NCBI GenBank assembly: GCA_045537555.1
Contig: JAZSPR010000055.1
Span: forward strand, 1-25,036
Reading direction: 5' to 3'
From: UBA1081 sp045537555
GTDB lineage: Bacteria > Bacillota > Clostridia > Oscillospirales > Acutalibacteraceae
DNA: 25,036 nucleotides
Shown here: piece after piece, positions 1-7,387 of the stretch
Numbering within the stretch: the first letter of the stretch is position 1
Layout: each line of letters starts with the position of its first letter
Notes under the pieces: model-generated
Database searches by the model: none
What the model saw: only the letters and a program-made list of their open reading frames with translations
Told to the model about the DNA's origin: nothing
Position numbers and translations under genes: made by a program

Positions 1-115
1 ATGGAATCACCCTGAAAAAGAATAACTTTTGACATAATATCACCTTTTTTAGTAATGAAGAAAACAATGATTTATCATACTAATTAACTGGCATCCGCCT
101 TACGTTAATTCAGTT

Positions 116-149
116 ATAAAAAATCAGGAGCTGCGTTAACAGCTCCCGT
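116..149 (-). terminator. Rho-independent terminator of the secreted phosphatase gene
   Basis: On the minus strand a perfect 7-bp stem (GGAGCTG/CAGCTCC, plus-strand 127-133 and 140-146) with a 6-base loop is followed by TGATTTTTT. It lies directly after the stop codon at 158, so it ends that gene's transcript. The bases 1-115 to its left hold no convincing gene or site. Confidence 0.85.
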
Positions 150-157
150 TAATCATT

Positions 158-1603
158 TTAGAATGTACCTGACTTTGCATACTCAACAAGAAGTGCGGGG
201 AGAGTCTTGAGGAACATGGGAACCCACTTGCCAAGTGTATATGTTGCAAGGCTCATAAAGCTTGATATTGTGTCAGCAATACTGCTCTTCTGAACATTTT
301 CACCTGTGAATGTAGCCTTATTTTCACCCTGTGCCTTTGAAATTGAAAATTCATCAATAACTTTGAGTTCCTGAGTTTCATCATTTACAACATATGATGT
401 AAGGCTGAGTTCGCCGCCGTTTACAGAAACAGTATTGAAGATACCGCCGATGTTTGTTTCATCAAGGTTATCAAGATTGCCGTTTGCGAAGTATTCACCG
501 TTAGCCTGAGCAACTGCAACTGCAAGGAGTTCCTGTGAGAAGTAGTTGTCAAGGATGAATTTACGGAATTCATATCTCTTTGAACCTGTAGCACCTGCAA
601 GGATGTAAGTTGTACCGTTTTCCTGAGAAGTAACAGCATTGTCATTGAGGGGTTTTGTTCTTACATACATATGGTCATGACCTGACATAACAAGGTCAAC
701 GTTTGTTTCATCGCATACTGCTGCAAGTGATTCCTGAAGATAACATGCATCGGGCCACTTGATATCCTTACCGAGTGAGTAAGGTGACTTGTGCATAAGA
801 ACTACTTTCCAGTCAGCATCAGTTGAATTCATGTCATTTCTGAGCCATGTAAGCTGTGCATTTGAAATAGCAATCATATCGTTTGTGTTAACAACTGCAA
901 AGTGAATGTTGCCGTAATCAAATGAATAGTTTACACCGTTGTTTGTCTGAACACATTCTGTTGTGTCGACATTGAACATAGCGTTGAACCAACCTGAGCT
1001 GCTGTCGTGGTTTCCTGTAACGGGAACGTGAGTTGTGCTTGTGTTGATACCGCCGAAAGACTGAGAATAAAAATCCCATTCTTCATTTGTGCTGTCGTTT
1101 GTGTAGTCACCGAGAGTTGCATAGAATTCAGCATCGGGCATGATTTCAAATGCCTTATCAACAACTTTACGACCTACTTCAAAATTATCAAAATCACTTG
1201 CCTGAACGTCGCCTACAACAATGAAGTCAACACTATCGTCACCGTCATCTGTTGCGAATGAACCTTCACAAGTTGCTGCACCTGCTGTGATTGTGTATGT
1301 ATAAGCTGTGCCTGCTGTAAGACCTGTCACATATGCTTTGTGCATAATGTTGCCTTCCCACTCTTCGCAGTCATATGTAACTGTTGCATCAACCTTTACA
1401 CCGTCTGCATAGATTGCGATTGAGCATTCTGCATCTGCAGGTGTGTACCATGTGAAGCCTCTTGATGTAGCTGAGTCACCGTTGACTACGCAAGAAACTC
1501 TTGAAATTGCAACATCGCTTTCAGCACTTGTGCCTACAGCTCCGCCGAAAAGAAGAGCAAAGCAAAGAACGATACTTAATACCTTAAACATTGACTTTTT
1601 CAT
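158..1603 (-). CDS. Secreted purple-acid-phosphatase-like metallophosphoesterase
   Basis: Predicted exported phosphoester hydrolase of the calcineurin-like superfamily. From the chosen ATG (1603) the product is 481 residues; this start has GGAGG about 8 bases upstream and opens a signal peptide (MKKS, then a hydrophobic run ending near TSA at residue 27), whereas the longer reading frame to 1633 adds ten residues ahead of it. Residues about 30-110 look like the fibronectin-like N-terminal domain of purple acid phosphatases. The catalytic domain shows the metal-binding blocks in order: VVGDVQ, TLGDYTND, TGNHD, a lone His in LMHKS, and SGHDH. The C-terminus ends in a hydrophobic/amphipathic stretch (WVPMFLKTLPALL) that could hold it at the membrane. 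It is a single-gene unit with its own promoter and terminator. The true substrate (phosphomonoester, diester or other) cannot be told from sequence. Confidence 0.88.
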   Translation of the reverse strand: MKKSMFKVLSIVLCFALLFGGAVGTSAESDVAISRVSCVVNGDSATSRGFTWYTPADAECSIAIYADGVKVDATVTYDCEEWEGNIMHKAYVTGLTAGTAYTYTITAGAATCEGSFATDDGDDSVDFIVVGDVQASDFDNFEVGRKVVDKAFEIMPDAEFYATLGDYTNDSTNEEWDFYSQSFGGINTSTTHVPVTGNHDSSSGWFNAMFNVDTTECVQTNNGVNYSFDYGNIHFAVVNTNDMIAISNAQLTWLRNDMNSTDADWKVVLMHKSPYSLGKDIKWPDACYLQESLAAVCDETNVDLVMSGHDHMYVRTKPLNDNAVTSQENGTTYILAGATGSKRYEFRKFILDNYFSQELLAVAVAQANGEYFANGNLDNLDETNIGGIFNTVSVNGGELSLTSYVVNDETQELKVIDEFSISKAQGENKATFTGENVQKSSIADTISSFMSLATYTLGKWVPMFLKTLPALLVEYAKSGTF

Positions 1604-1635
1604 TTTAAAGCCTCCAAATATAAATTTACACAAGT

Positions 1636-1664
1636 ATTTTATACTATTCGGGAAAAAAAATCAA
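1636..1664 (-). promoter_or_regulatory. Sigma-A-type promoter for the secreted phosphatase
   Basis: On the minus strand TTGATT (1659-1664) and TAAAAT (1636-1641) are separated by 17 bases, about 30 bases before the ATG at 1603. Match to consensus is good but not perfect. Confidence 0.55.
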
Positions 1665-1698
1665 GCATAATCTGTAAATTATGCCTGAAAATCTTCAA

Positions 1699-3000
1699 TT
1701 AAAATGCAGGTTCCTTGAATCTTTCAAGGAAATCGTTGCAAAGAGCATTCCTGAAATTGGGATGAGCAATTGAAATCAACGCTCTTGCACGTTCTTTCAT
1801 TGTTTTCCCTTTAAGCTGAGCAATTCCGTATTCGGTAACAACATAATTTACATCATTTCTTGTTGTAGTAATTGCGGAATACTCTGTTATAACGGGAACA
1901 ATCCTCGAAACAGTACCGCTTTTTGCAGTTGAGGGCATTGCGATGATTGATCTTCCGCCTTTACTCATTGTGGCGCCTCTTACAAAGTCAACCTGACCGC
2001 CGACACCCGAAAACTGAGTAAGACCCATTGTATCGGAAACAACCTGCCCCTGCAAATCGACCTGAAGACATGAGTTAACGGACACCATATTATCATTCTG
2101 AGCAATTACTGCGGGATTATTGACATATTCAATCGGATGCATTTCAACAGCGGGATTATGGTCAAGAAAGCGGAACAGCTTCTCCGTACCGAATGCAAAT
2201 CCGAGAACACTTTTACCGTGATGGATATTCTTTTTTGAATTATTGATGATACCCTTTTTTATAAGGTCAATTATGCCGTCACCAACCATCTCGGAATGCA
2301 GTCCGAGGTCTTTTTTATTGTGAAGCTCAGCACAGATTGCATTCGGAATTCCGCCGATTCCGAGCTGTATACAGTCACCGTCATTTATAAGCGAAGCACA
2401 ATGCTTGCCGATTGCTCTTTCAACCTCTGTGATTTCAACTGAAGGAACTTCGGGCAACGGTTCATCTATTTCAACAAAACAATCGAACTCTGAAACATGT
2501 TTTATAGCTTCACCGTGAGTTTTCGGAACATATTTATTGACCTGAGCAATTTTGACTTCACAATAATCAAGTGTACTTTTGATATAGTCAACATTTGTTC
2601 CCAGAGAAACATAACCGTTCTCATCGGGAGGGCTGACTGATACTATCGACACACGTGGTTTTACAACCTCACGAAGAACCTTCGGGATTTCATAGAAATA
2701 ACAGGTTGTATAATCTGCAATACCGTCTGATATAGCCTGTCTGTTTGAACCTGAAGCAAAAAAGGAATTATATGTAAAATGTCCCTTGACTTCTTCCCTT
2801 GTCCATAAGGTTTCACCGACAATAATCATGCTTGAAACCTGAATATCTTTGAAGTTTTTATAATTTTCAATCATTACCCTTTCAATGCCTTTTGGTTCAC
2901 AGCAACCGAAAGATGTAACAACCCTGTCACCGTTTTTTATAAGTTTTATTGCTTGTTCAGGAGTAGCGAGTCTGCTTTCATATATTGTTTTCCAGACCAA
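1699..3000 (-). CDS. Acetyl-CoA hydrolase/transferase family CoA-transferase (4-hydroxybutyrate or butyryl-CoA:acetate type)
   Basis: Cytoplasmic family I-like CoA-transferase, about 433 residues, the usual length for 4-hydroxybutyrate or butyryl-CoA:acetate CoA-transferases. Family marks: VSPPDENGYVSLG near residue 125-137, the CoA-binding LGIGGIPNA near 213, the catalytic Glu in LHSEMVGDG near 237, and GVGGQVDFVRGA further on. By family knowledge the Glu forms a glutamyl-CoA intermediate while CoA moves between an acyl-CoA and acetate. The start is not ATG. A GTG at 3009 has no suitably spaced ribosome site, whereas the TTG at 3000 is preceded by AAGGGTGA at good spacing and gives MVWKTIYESRL, close to how the family begins; I chose the TTG. 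It is monocistronic, with a strong promoter. Butyrate production is possible, but sequence alone does not separate the two CoA-transferase types and no other butyrate gene is in view. Confidence 0.88.
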   Translation of the reverse strand: MVWKTIYESRLATPEQAIKLIKNGDRVVTSFGCCEPKGIERVMIENYKNFKDIQVSSMIIVGETLWTREEVKGHFTYNSFFASGSNRQAISDGIADYTTCYFYEIPKVLREVVKPRVSIVSVSPPDENGYVSLGTNVDYIKSTLDYCEVKIAQVNKYVPKTHGEAIKHVSEFDCFVEIDEPLPEVPSVEITEVERAIGKHCASLINDGDCIQLGIGGIPNAICAELHNKKDLGLHSEMVGDGIIDLIKKGIINNSKKNIHHGKSVLGFAFGTEKLFRFLDHNPAVEMHPIEYVNNPAVIAQNDNMVSVNSCLQVDLQGQVVSDTMGLTQFSGVGGQVDFVRGATMSKGGRSIIAMPSTAKSGTVSRIVPVITEYSAITTTRNDVNYVVTEYGIAQLKGKTMKERARALISIAHPNFRNALCNDFLERFKEPAF

Positions 3001-3033
3001 AAAAATCACCCTTGTCTTGCAAAATTCCTTAAA

Positions 3034-3063
3034 ATTTTAACATAAAACACCCCATTTTGTCAA
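3034..3063 (-). promoter_or_regulatory. Sigma-A promoter for the CoA-transferase
   Basis: On the minus strand a perfect TTGACA (3058-3063) and TAAAAT (3034-3039) are 18 bases apart, and the -10 is preceded by TG-N (extended -10). Transcription would begin about 25-30 bases before the TTG start. Confidence 0.7.
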
Positions 3064-3086
3064 GTTAGAATAACAAGCTTCGTAAC

Positions 3087-3120
3087 ACAAAGACGGCTCC
3101 CGACAGGAACCGTCTTTGTG
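3087..3120 (-). terminator. GC-rich hairpin between the acyltransferase and CoA-transferase genes
   Basis: A 15-bp stem (CACAAAGACGG... paired with ...CCGTCTTTGTG) surrounds a short loop. On the minus strand the single irregular pair becomes a G-U wobble, while on the plus strand it is a C-A mismatch, so it fits a minus-strand RNA better. There is no long U-tract, so it may be a second, weaker terminator behind the hairpin at 3174-3222, or a structure insulating the next promoter. Confidence 0.5.
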
Positions 3121-3162
3121 TGTGTTTGTGAAAGGAAAATTTATGTTATAAAGAAAACCGTC

Positions 3163-3222
3163 AAAGAAAAGAATAAGCTTTATGAGTGCTTACTGTGATT
3201 ACAAGTATACTCATAAAGCTTA
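3163..3222 (-). terminator. Terminator of the E2-like acyltransferase
   Basis: A perfect 14-bp inverted repeat (TAAGCTTTATGAGT at 3174-3187, complement at 3209-3222) with a 21-base loop is followed on the minus strand by TTCTTTTCTTT. It starts about 30 bases after the stop at 3252. Confidence 0.7.
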
Positions 3223-3251
3223 AAAAAATCTTAAAGAAATTCAAGTAATTA

Positions 3252-4181
3252 TTAATATTTAAGAAGTTCTTCCGGATTGTCTGCAATATTCTGTAATGCA
3301 TCAAGGAAGGGCTTGATTTCACCGAAATCGAGAACACGGTGGTCAAAAGCAATTGTAAGAGGTACTGTTGTCTTGATTGTAATAACATCCTCACCGTTTT
3401 CATCCTGAGTAACGACAGGTTTCTTTGTTAATGCGTTAATGCAGATAGCACATACCTGAGGGGGAATGATAATAAGCATTGTAACAGCACCGTCATGACT
3501 TCTTGAGATTGAACCTGTGTTTGAAATTGTGATTGTTCCCTGCTTGAGGTCTTTTCCCGTAATTTTTTCAGAATCAGGAATAGCTTTGTATGCTTTTCTT
3601 GCTGAGCCTGAAAGTTTCTTGACTCTGTGCTTCTTTGTTGTGACAAATGAACCCACAAGACGCGTAACAACCTTCACAAGCTTACCTTTTGTAAGTTTGT
3701 CGATTGTGTCATTGAAAGAAACCTGGAACATTGCTTCATCGAAGTTTGTCTTTTCCATTTTCTTCATCATTTCAGCCATATACTCAGTCATATTACCGAG
3801 TGAACGGTTACCCATATCTTCCATTGTGATTGTCATCATTCTGCCGTCAGGAAGAATGACGGGCATTGAAACGTCAATCTGGTCATAGGTTGTGATTTCA
3901 CCTCTGACGAGTTTACGGTTGAATTCAATATGTGCATTCATTTCAGGAGCTGATTTGAGTGCTTCACAAATAGCCTTCATCATAACCATATTGAATGTGA
4001 CACGCTTGCCTTCTTTTTTGAGTTCTTCTGCGAATACAGTATATTTCTTATAAAACTCAGTAAGGTCAGGCTCAAAAGTATAACTGCAATGGGGAGCTTC
4101 ACTCCAGCCTTCAACAGTCATATTTGCAACAATCTTACGCTGAATACCAAAAACTGATACTTTGGTAGGTTTTCTGCTCAT
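3252..4181 (-). CDS. Free-standing 2-oxoacid dehydrogenase acyltransferase (E2) catalytic-domain protein
   Basis: 309 residues with the chloramphenicol-acetyltransferase-like fold of the E2 catalytic domain. Near the C-terminus sits the catalytic-type block DHRVLD followed by FGEIKPFLDALQ, and upstream a GTITISNTGSISRSHDG stretch like that of E2 enzymes (usually GTFTISNxG). Unlike a true E2 there is no lipoyl domain, no E1/E3-binding domain and no flexible linker; the protein begins MSRKPTKVSVFG and goes straight into the catalytic fold. The usual HRxxDG is HRVLD-F-G here, one residue out of register. No E1 or E3 gene is nearby. It is therefore probably an acyltransferase of its own, not part of a pyruvate dehydrogenase complex; the acyl donor and acceptor are unknown. 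The ATG at 4181 is well supported by GGAGG at standard spacing. The gene forms a single unit with promoter and terminator. Confidence 0.82.
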   Translation of the reverse strand: MSRKPTKVSVFGIQRKIVANMTVEGWSEAPHCSYTFEPDLTEFYKKYTVFAEELKKEGKRVTFNMVMMKAICEALKSAPEMNAHIEFNRKLVRGEITTYDQIDVSMPVILPDGRMMTITMEDMGNRSLGNMTEYMAEMMKKMEKTNFDEAMFQVSFNDTIDKLTKGKLVKVVTRLVGSFVTTKKHRVKKLSGSARKAYKAIPDSEKITGKDLKQGTITISNTGSISRSHDGAVTMLIIIPPQVCAICINALTKKPVVTQDENGEDVITIKTTVPLTIAFDHRVLDFGEIKPFLDALQNIADNPEELLKY

Positions 4182-4257
4182 TTTACATCCTCCGTATATT
4201 AAAGCTGATTCAACATCAACCGAACATTATCGTCGCATTACGACAGCATACTGCAAA

Positions 4258-4263
4258 ATTATA
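4258..4263 (-). promoter_or_regulatory. Extended -10 promoter element for the E2-like acyltransferase
   Basis: On the minus strand TGTTATAAT forms an extended -10 (TG-N-TATAAT), about 75 bases before the ATG. No good -35 is present at 17 bases. The resulting leader contains a small GTCG/CGAC hairpin. Confidence 0.45.
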
Positions 4264-4370
4264 ACAGATAAACTTACATTATTGTATATATCCGTGTAAA
4301 CAAATTGTTAATTTATTTTAACATTTCATCATATTTACATCACAATATAACACACCATGTCCATTAACAA

Positions 4371-4447
4371 GAAAACGGCTTTCGCCGTACGCCTGCGGCG
4401 ACCGTTTTCGGTTAGTCCAGCGCCGTGCCCGTAGGGCACGGCGGGAC
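4371..4447. repeat. Tandem GC-rich stem-loops in an AT-rich intergenic region
   Basis: The 305 bases between genes (4182-4486) hold two adjoining GC-rich hairpins. The first pairs GAAAACGG (4371-4378) with CCGTTTTC (4402-4409) and, inside it, TCGCCG with CGGCGA. The second is a perfect 10-bp stem CGCCGTGCCC/GGGCACGGCG with a 3-base loop (4421-4443), extended by GTCC/GGAC. Their base composition is unlike the flanking DNA, which suggests a dispersed palindromic (REP- or MITE-like) repeat. They may also act as the terminator of the phosphatase gene that ends at 4487, though no U-tract follows. Confidence 0.6.
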
Positions 4448-4486
4448 ATATTTTATGGAAACGCAAGTTGCCTATAAAGTAAAAAA

Positions 4487-6094
4487 TCAGGGCTGAACAG
4501 TAACAGGCTTATCTTCACTCTCATGTTCAAAGGAAATAAAGTTGTTTCTGTCGGCATATGCCCAGCGCATTTCAAAAGCGTGACAACCGTCGCAAGGAAC
4601 ATAAAGCTGTTCTCTTGCGCCTCTTACAACTTTTGCGGGGAGCTTAAATTCTTTACCGTCTGCATCTGCCACATCGCTGTCTTCAAAGAATGTAACGGTA
4701 TGACCGTAAACAGAAAGAGTCATTTTACCCTTTTCTTTTGTCACATAACCGCCGATAAAATTGACAAGTGTTGCAAGAGGAGCATACCATATACCGTCTA
4801 TATTCATACAGGGTGTAGGTGAATTCATAAGTCCCAATTCCATACCCTTGAACATCATTCTTGTAAACCTGAATTCGGGAGCAATTGCATACGGAGTGAT
4901 TTCATCTCTGTCTTTATCAATTGTGCATCTGTCGGCAATTCTGCCGTCATCAAGCATTGATGTAAGTGTCATTTTATTGCCGTCAACTTCAACGATTGCA
5001 ACCATGCCCTGCTTGACTTCCTGAGGATAGAAAGCCGCATGCCAGACCTTTGAAATGGTTCTTGAGCCGGGAGGATTAGCACCGCTGTTGCCGAGCATAT
5101 AATGAATTGTACCCTGAGACGGTCTGTCGTAGAGATTTTCTTGTTTCAGGGGGAAGCTTCTTGAGAAATTATGCTCATGACCTGAGAAAACAAGGTCGAA
5201 CGATTCAAATGCATCTGTCATAACGGGGTATGCATCATAATTCTGACAGTCTGTACCTGAATAGCAGATGGGGAAATGATATGAACCGATTTTCCATGTC
5301 TTGTCACAATTTTTGAGTGTTTCAAGAACCCAGTCATTGACATCCTCGGGACCGTTTACACCCATTACGCAGAAACGGACATTACCGTATTCAAACATAT
5401 AGTTTTCGGTCTTCCAGCCTTCGGGACCGTTATCGGGATAAGCACCTTTAAAATTCTTACCGAAAAATTCGCCGGGTTCGGAATAATATCTGCCGATAGC
5501 GTTTCTGTAATCTTTAAAACCGCGGTTATCGTGATTACCCATTGTCATCATAACGGGAGTTGATTCACAGATGCCTTTAAGACCGCTGAAAGCACCGTTC
5601 CATTGAACTTCGTGCTGACCGCAGTCTGTATTGTCGCCGCCCGTAAGAATAAATCTTACATCGGGATTTTCTTTGAGTATTCTCTTTACAAAATTCTGAA
5701 AATACGAATAATCGGGGCAATCAAAGGGTTGTCCCTGCTGCTGATCCGATACGCAGATAAATTTAAATTTTGTAAGATTTTCGGGAGAAGTGGAGAATGA
5801 ATACTCCTCACTTCTGAATGATTCATCACCACAGGTGTAAAAATATTTTGTATCGGGTGAAAGATTTGTAAGAAGAGCCGAAAAAATATGGCTTTCATCA
5901 ATATCACTTACAAAAAGGTCTTTTGATGCATCACAGCGCATCACTTCACCGTCGGCTGTTCTGTAAAGAACAAAGCCGTTTTCAATATCGGTGCTTGTTC
6001 TCCATGTGACAGCCATCTGAGTAGCAGCATCACCGTTGATGCTCACCATAATATGGTCAGGCAACTGAGCTGACCCTCTGATAGGTTTTTCCAT
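4487..6094 (-). CDS. Purple-acid-phosphatase-like metallophosphoesterase with C-terminal copper-amine-oxidase-N-like domain, no signal peptide
   Basis: 535 residues. Residues about 12-105 resemble the fibronectin-like N-domain of purple acid phosphatases. The calcineurin-like catalytic domain follows with CVSDQQ (usual GD replaced by SD, the Asp kept), TGGDNTDCG near 152, MGNHDNRG near 186, SYHFP and FSGHEHNF. From about residue 425 the sequence (IWYAPLATLVNFIGGYV and on to the end) resembles the copper amine oxidase N-terminal-like domain common in exported Clostridia proteins. Despite this extracytoplasmic style the protein starts MEKPIRGSAQLPDH with no signal peptide. Its ATG lies one base after the stop of the dCMP deaminase, with the ribosome site (AGAGGA) inside the end of that gene, so the two are translationally close and probably co-transcribed. 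Function beyond metal-dependent phosphoester hydrolysis is not determinable. Confidence 0.85.
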   Translation of the reverse strand: MEKPIRGSAQLPDHIMVSINGDAATQMAVTWRTSTDIENGFVLYRTADGEVMRCDASKDLFVSDIDESHIFSALLTNLSPDTKYFYTCGDESFRSEEYSFSTSPENLTKFKFICVSDQQQGQPFDCPDYSYFQNFVKRILKENPDVRFILTGGDNTDCGQHEVQWNGAFSGLKGICESTPVMMTMGNHDNRGFKDYRNAIGRYYSEPGEFFGKNFKGAYPDNGPEGWKTENYMFEYGNVRFCVMGVNGPEDVNDWVLETLKNCDKTWKIGSYHFPICYSGTDCQNYDAYPVMTDAFESFDLVFSGHEHNFSRSFPLKQENLYDRPSQGTIHYMLGNSGANPPGSRTISKVWHAAFYPQEVKQGMVAIVEVDGNKMTLTSMLDDGRIADRCTIDKDRDEITPYAIAPEFRFTRMMFKGMELGLMNSPTPCMNIDGIWYAPLATLVNFIGGYVTKEKGKMTLSVYGHTVTFFEDSDVADADGKEFKLPAKVVRGAREQLYVPCDGCHAFEMRWAYADRNNFISFEHESEDKPVTVQP

Positions 6095-6095
6095 T

Positions 6096-6593
6096 TTACA
6101 TATCCTCTGTTCTGAATGATAATATTATTTCATCTGTTGCAGGTTTCAGCTCACGCTGTGTGACACCTGCAGCATCAAGCATCTTCTTTGATGCGATTGT
6201 GCCTTTTGTTGTTGCATATTTGTCTGAAATATATACAACCTCTTTTATGCCTGACTGAATGATAGCTTTTGCACATTCATTACAGGGAAAAAGTGTAACA
6301 TAAATGCGGCAGCCTTCGAGATTTGCCCCTCTGTTATTGAGAATCGCATTGAGTTCCGCATGACAGACATATGCATACTTTGTTTCAAGCTCGTCGCCTG
6401 TTCTCTCCCACGGGAAGACATCATCGTCACAACCTACGGGAAATCCGTTGTAACCGACAGACATAATCTTGTTGCTCTTATTTACAATACATGCGCCGAC
6501 CTGAGTATTGGGGTCTTTACTTCTCTTTGCAGAAAGAATCGCAATCCCCATAAAATATTCGTCCCAGGAAATGTAATCAGTACGTTTAGCCAT
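6096..6593 (-). CDS. dCMP deaminase (deoxycytidylate deaminase, ComEB-like)
   Basis: Cytoplasmic zinc enzyme that converts dCMP to dUMP, feeding thymidylate synthesis. From the ATG at 6593 it is 165 residues, normal for the family; GGAGG stands five bases upstream, so the longer frame to 6644 (which runs into a repeat) is not used. Seen in the protein: an opening MAKRTDYISWDEYFMGIA typical of the family, CHAELNAILN with the zinc-binding His and catalytic Glu (residues 78-80), and PCNECAKAII with the two zinc cysteines (104 and 107). It is the first gene of a two-gene unit with the leaderless phosphatase downstream. A MITE-like repeat sits directly in front of it, so its promoter may lie within that repeat. 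Confidence 0.92.
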   Translation of the reverse strand: MAKRTDYISWDEYFMGIAILSAKRSKDPNTQVGACIVNKSNKIMSVGYNGFPVGCDDDVFPWERTGDELETKYAYVCHAELNAILNNRGANLEGCRIYVTLFPCNECAKAIIQSGIKEVVYISDKYATTKGTIASKKMLDAAGVTQRELKPATDEIILSFRTEDM

Positions 6594-6614
6594 AATAACC
6601 TCCGAAAATATAAA

Positions 6615-6736
6615 AATTCGCAATTGGAAATTCGCAATTCGCAATTTCGGAACACCTTACGGTGTTGATTTTAAAATCGGGTTAAAGGGCAGAGCCCTTT
6701 CATCAATTGCGCATTGAGCATTGAAAATTGCCAATT
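6615..6736. repeat. MITE-like intergenic repeat with degenerate inverted ends
   Basis: Both ends carry variants of AATTGCGNATT in opposite orientation (AATTCGCAATTGG... at 6615 on and ...CAATTGCGCATTGAGC around 6703-6720, ending GCCAATT). Inside are two short hairpins, AACACC/GGTGTT (about 6650-6665) and the perfect AAAGGGC-AGA-GCCCTTT (about 6686-6702). It has no coding capacity. The pattern is that of a small non-autonomous dispersed element lying between fucU and the dCMP deaminase gene; a related AT-rich motif recurs near 24857-24890. Confidence 0.55.
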
Positions 6737-6762
6737 AAAATAATTTGCGTGGCAAATTATTT
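6733..6762 (-). terminator. AT-rich terminator hairpin at the fucU stop codon
   Basis: A perfect 11-bp stem (AAATAATTTGC 6738-6748, complement 6752-6762) with a 3-base loop overlaps the TAA stop of fucU. On the minus strand it is followed by TAATTGG, a weak U-tract, so termination efficiency is uncertain. Confidence 0.5.
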
Positions 6763-7182
6763 AACTACACCCTTTTTGAGTATCACATTCGCATAAAGTG
6801 CACTTTCGCCTGTTGCAACGATTGCATAGGCATCTCTTGCTCTTTCATAGAACTTGAATCTTTCGATTTCTTCAAAATTGACATTGTCCTGATGCTTGTC
6901 AACAATTTTTCTGTATTCTTTCCAGATAACGGGGTCAACATCGTCACCGGGTGTTACCTGCATAAGCATAACGGGTGCTTCAACGTATGTATCAAGAGGG
7001 AAAAGCTGAAGAATTGCATCAAGAAGCTCGGGCACACCGTGGCCGTCCGCACGTATGAGTCTTTTTGCGTTTGATGCTGCGGGGAAATTGCCGTCACCGA
7101 TAACGATTTCATCGCTGTGTCCCATCTCATGAAGTATTTTAAGAAGTTCGGGGGAAATGATTGAGGGAATATTTTTAAGCAT
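6757..7182 (-). CDS. fucU: L-fucose mutarotase (FucU/RbsD family)
   Basis: 141-residue member of the RbsD/FucU family, which interconverts alpha and beta anomers of a sugar. The FucU subtype is indicated by MLKNIPSIISPELL at the start, GHSDEI with the catalytic-type His22, GDGNFPA (Asp30), RADGHGVPELLDAIL, and FPLDTYVEAPVMLM. Length is that of the family. The ATG at 7182 has AGGAGG seven bases upstream. No fucose isomerase, kinase or transporter is adjacent, so it stands apart from a fucose operon here. It is transcribed away from the PHP gene, from the 205-base AT-rich gap between them. I see no convincing -35/-10 pair for it. Confidence 0.88.
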   Translation of the reverse strand: MLKNIPSIISPELLKILHEMGHSDEIVIGDGNFPAASNAKRLIRADGHGVPELLDAILQLFPLDTYVEAPVMLMQVTPGDDVDPVIWKEYRKIVDKHQDNVNFEEIERFKFYERARDAYAIVATGESALYANVILKKGVVK

Positions 7183-7280
7183 AAAAATGCCTCCTTAAAT
7201 TAATTAAAATAATTTTAACATAAAACATTTTTTTCTACAATATAAAAATAAAAAAATATTAACAAATTTTGAAATTTCAC

Positions 7281-7309
7281 TTGAAAAAAGAAAACAAAAG
7301 TAGTATTAT
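7281..7309 (+). promoter_or_regulatory. Sigma-A promoter for the PHP gene unit
   Basis: TTGAAA (7281-7286) and TATTAT (7304-7309) are separated by exactly 17 bases. A start near 7316 gives a leader of about 70 bases with a hairpin at 7325-7350. Confidence 0.65.
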
Positions 7310-7324
7310 TGAATTAAGTAAAAT

Positions 7325-7379
7325 TGAGGAAATGTTTTTATTTTTCCTCACAGACTACCCGGTTTTTTATTTTAGGAGG
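7325..7379 (+). promoter_or_regulatory. Leader hairpin with possible anti-Shine-Dalgarno alternative
   Basis: TGAGGAAA (7325-7332) pairs perfectly with TTTCCTCA (7343-7350). The CCTC of the right arm is also complementary to the ribosome site AGGAGG at 7374-7379, so two exclusive folds are possible. It does not match a riboswitch class I know, and this may be chance. Confidence 0.3.
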
Positions 7380-7387
7380 CTACCCCT

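Noticed and set aside
1..115. A short gene or promoter at the left edge
   Set aside because: A TTGACA-like hexamer is present near 30 but there is no paired -10 leading to a coding region, and no convincing frame is open.
3517..3888. 123-residue plus-strand frame inside the E2-like gene
   Set aside because: Shadow of a clearly coding minus-strand gene; the protein lacks any recognisable feature.
7310..7387. Riboswitch in the PHP leader
   Set aside because: The leader is short and matches no aptamer I know; only a simple hairpin is supported.
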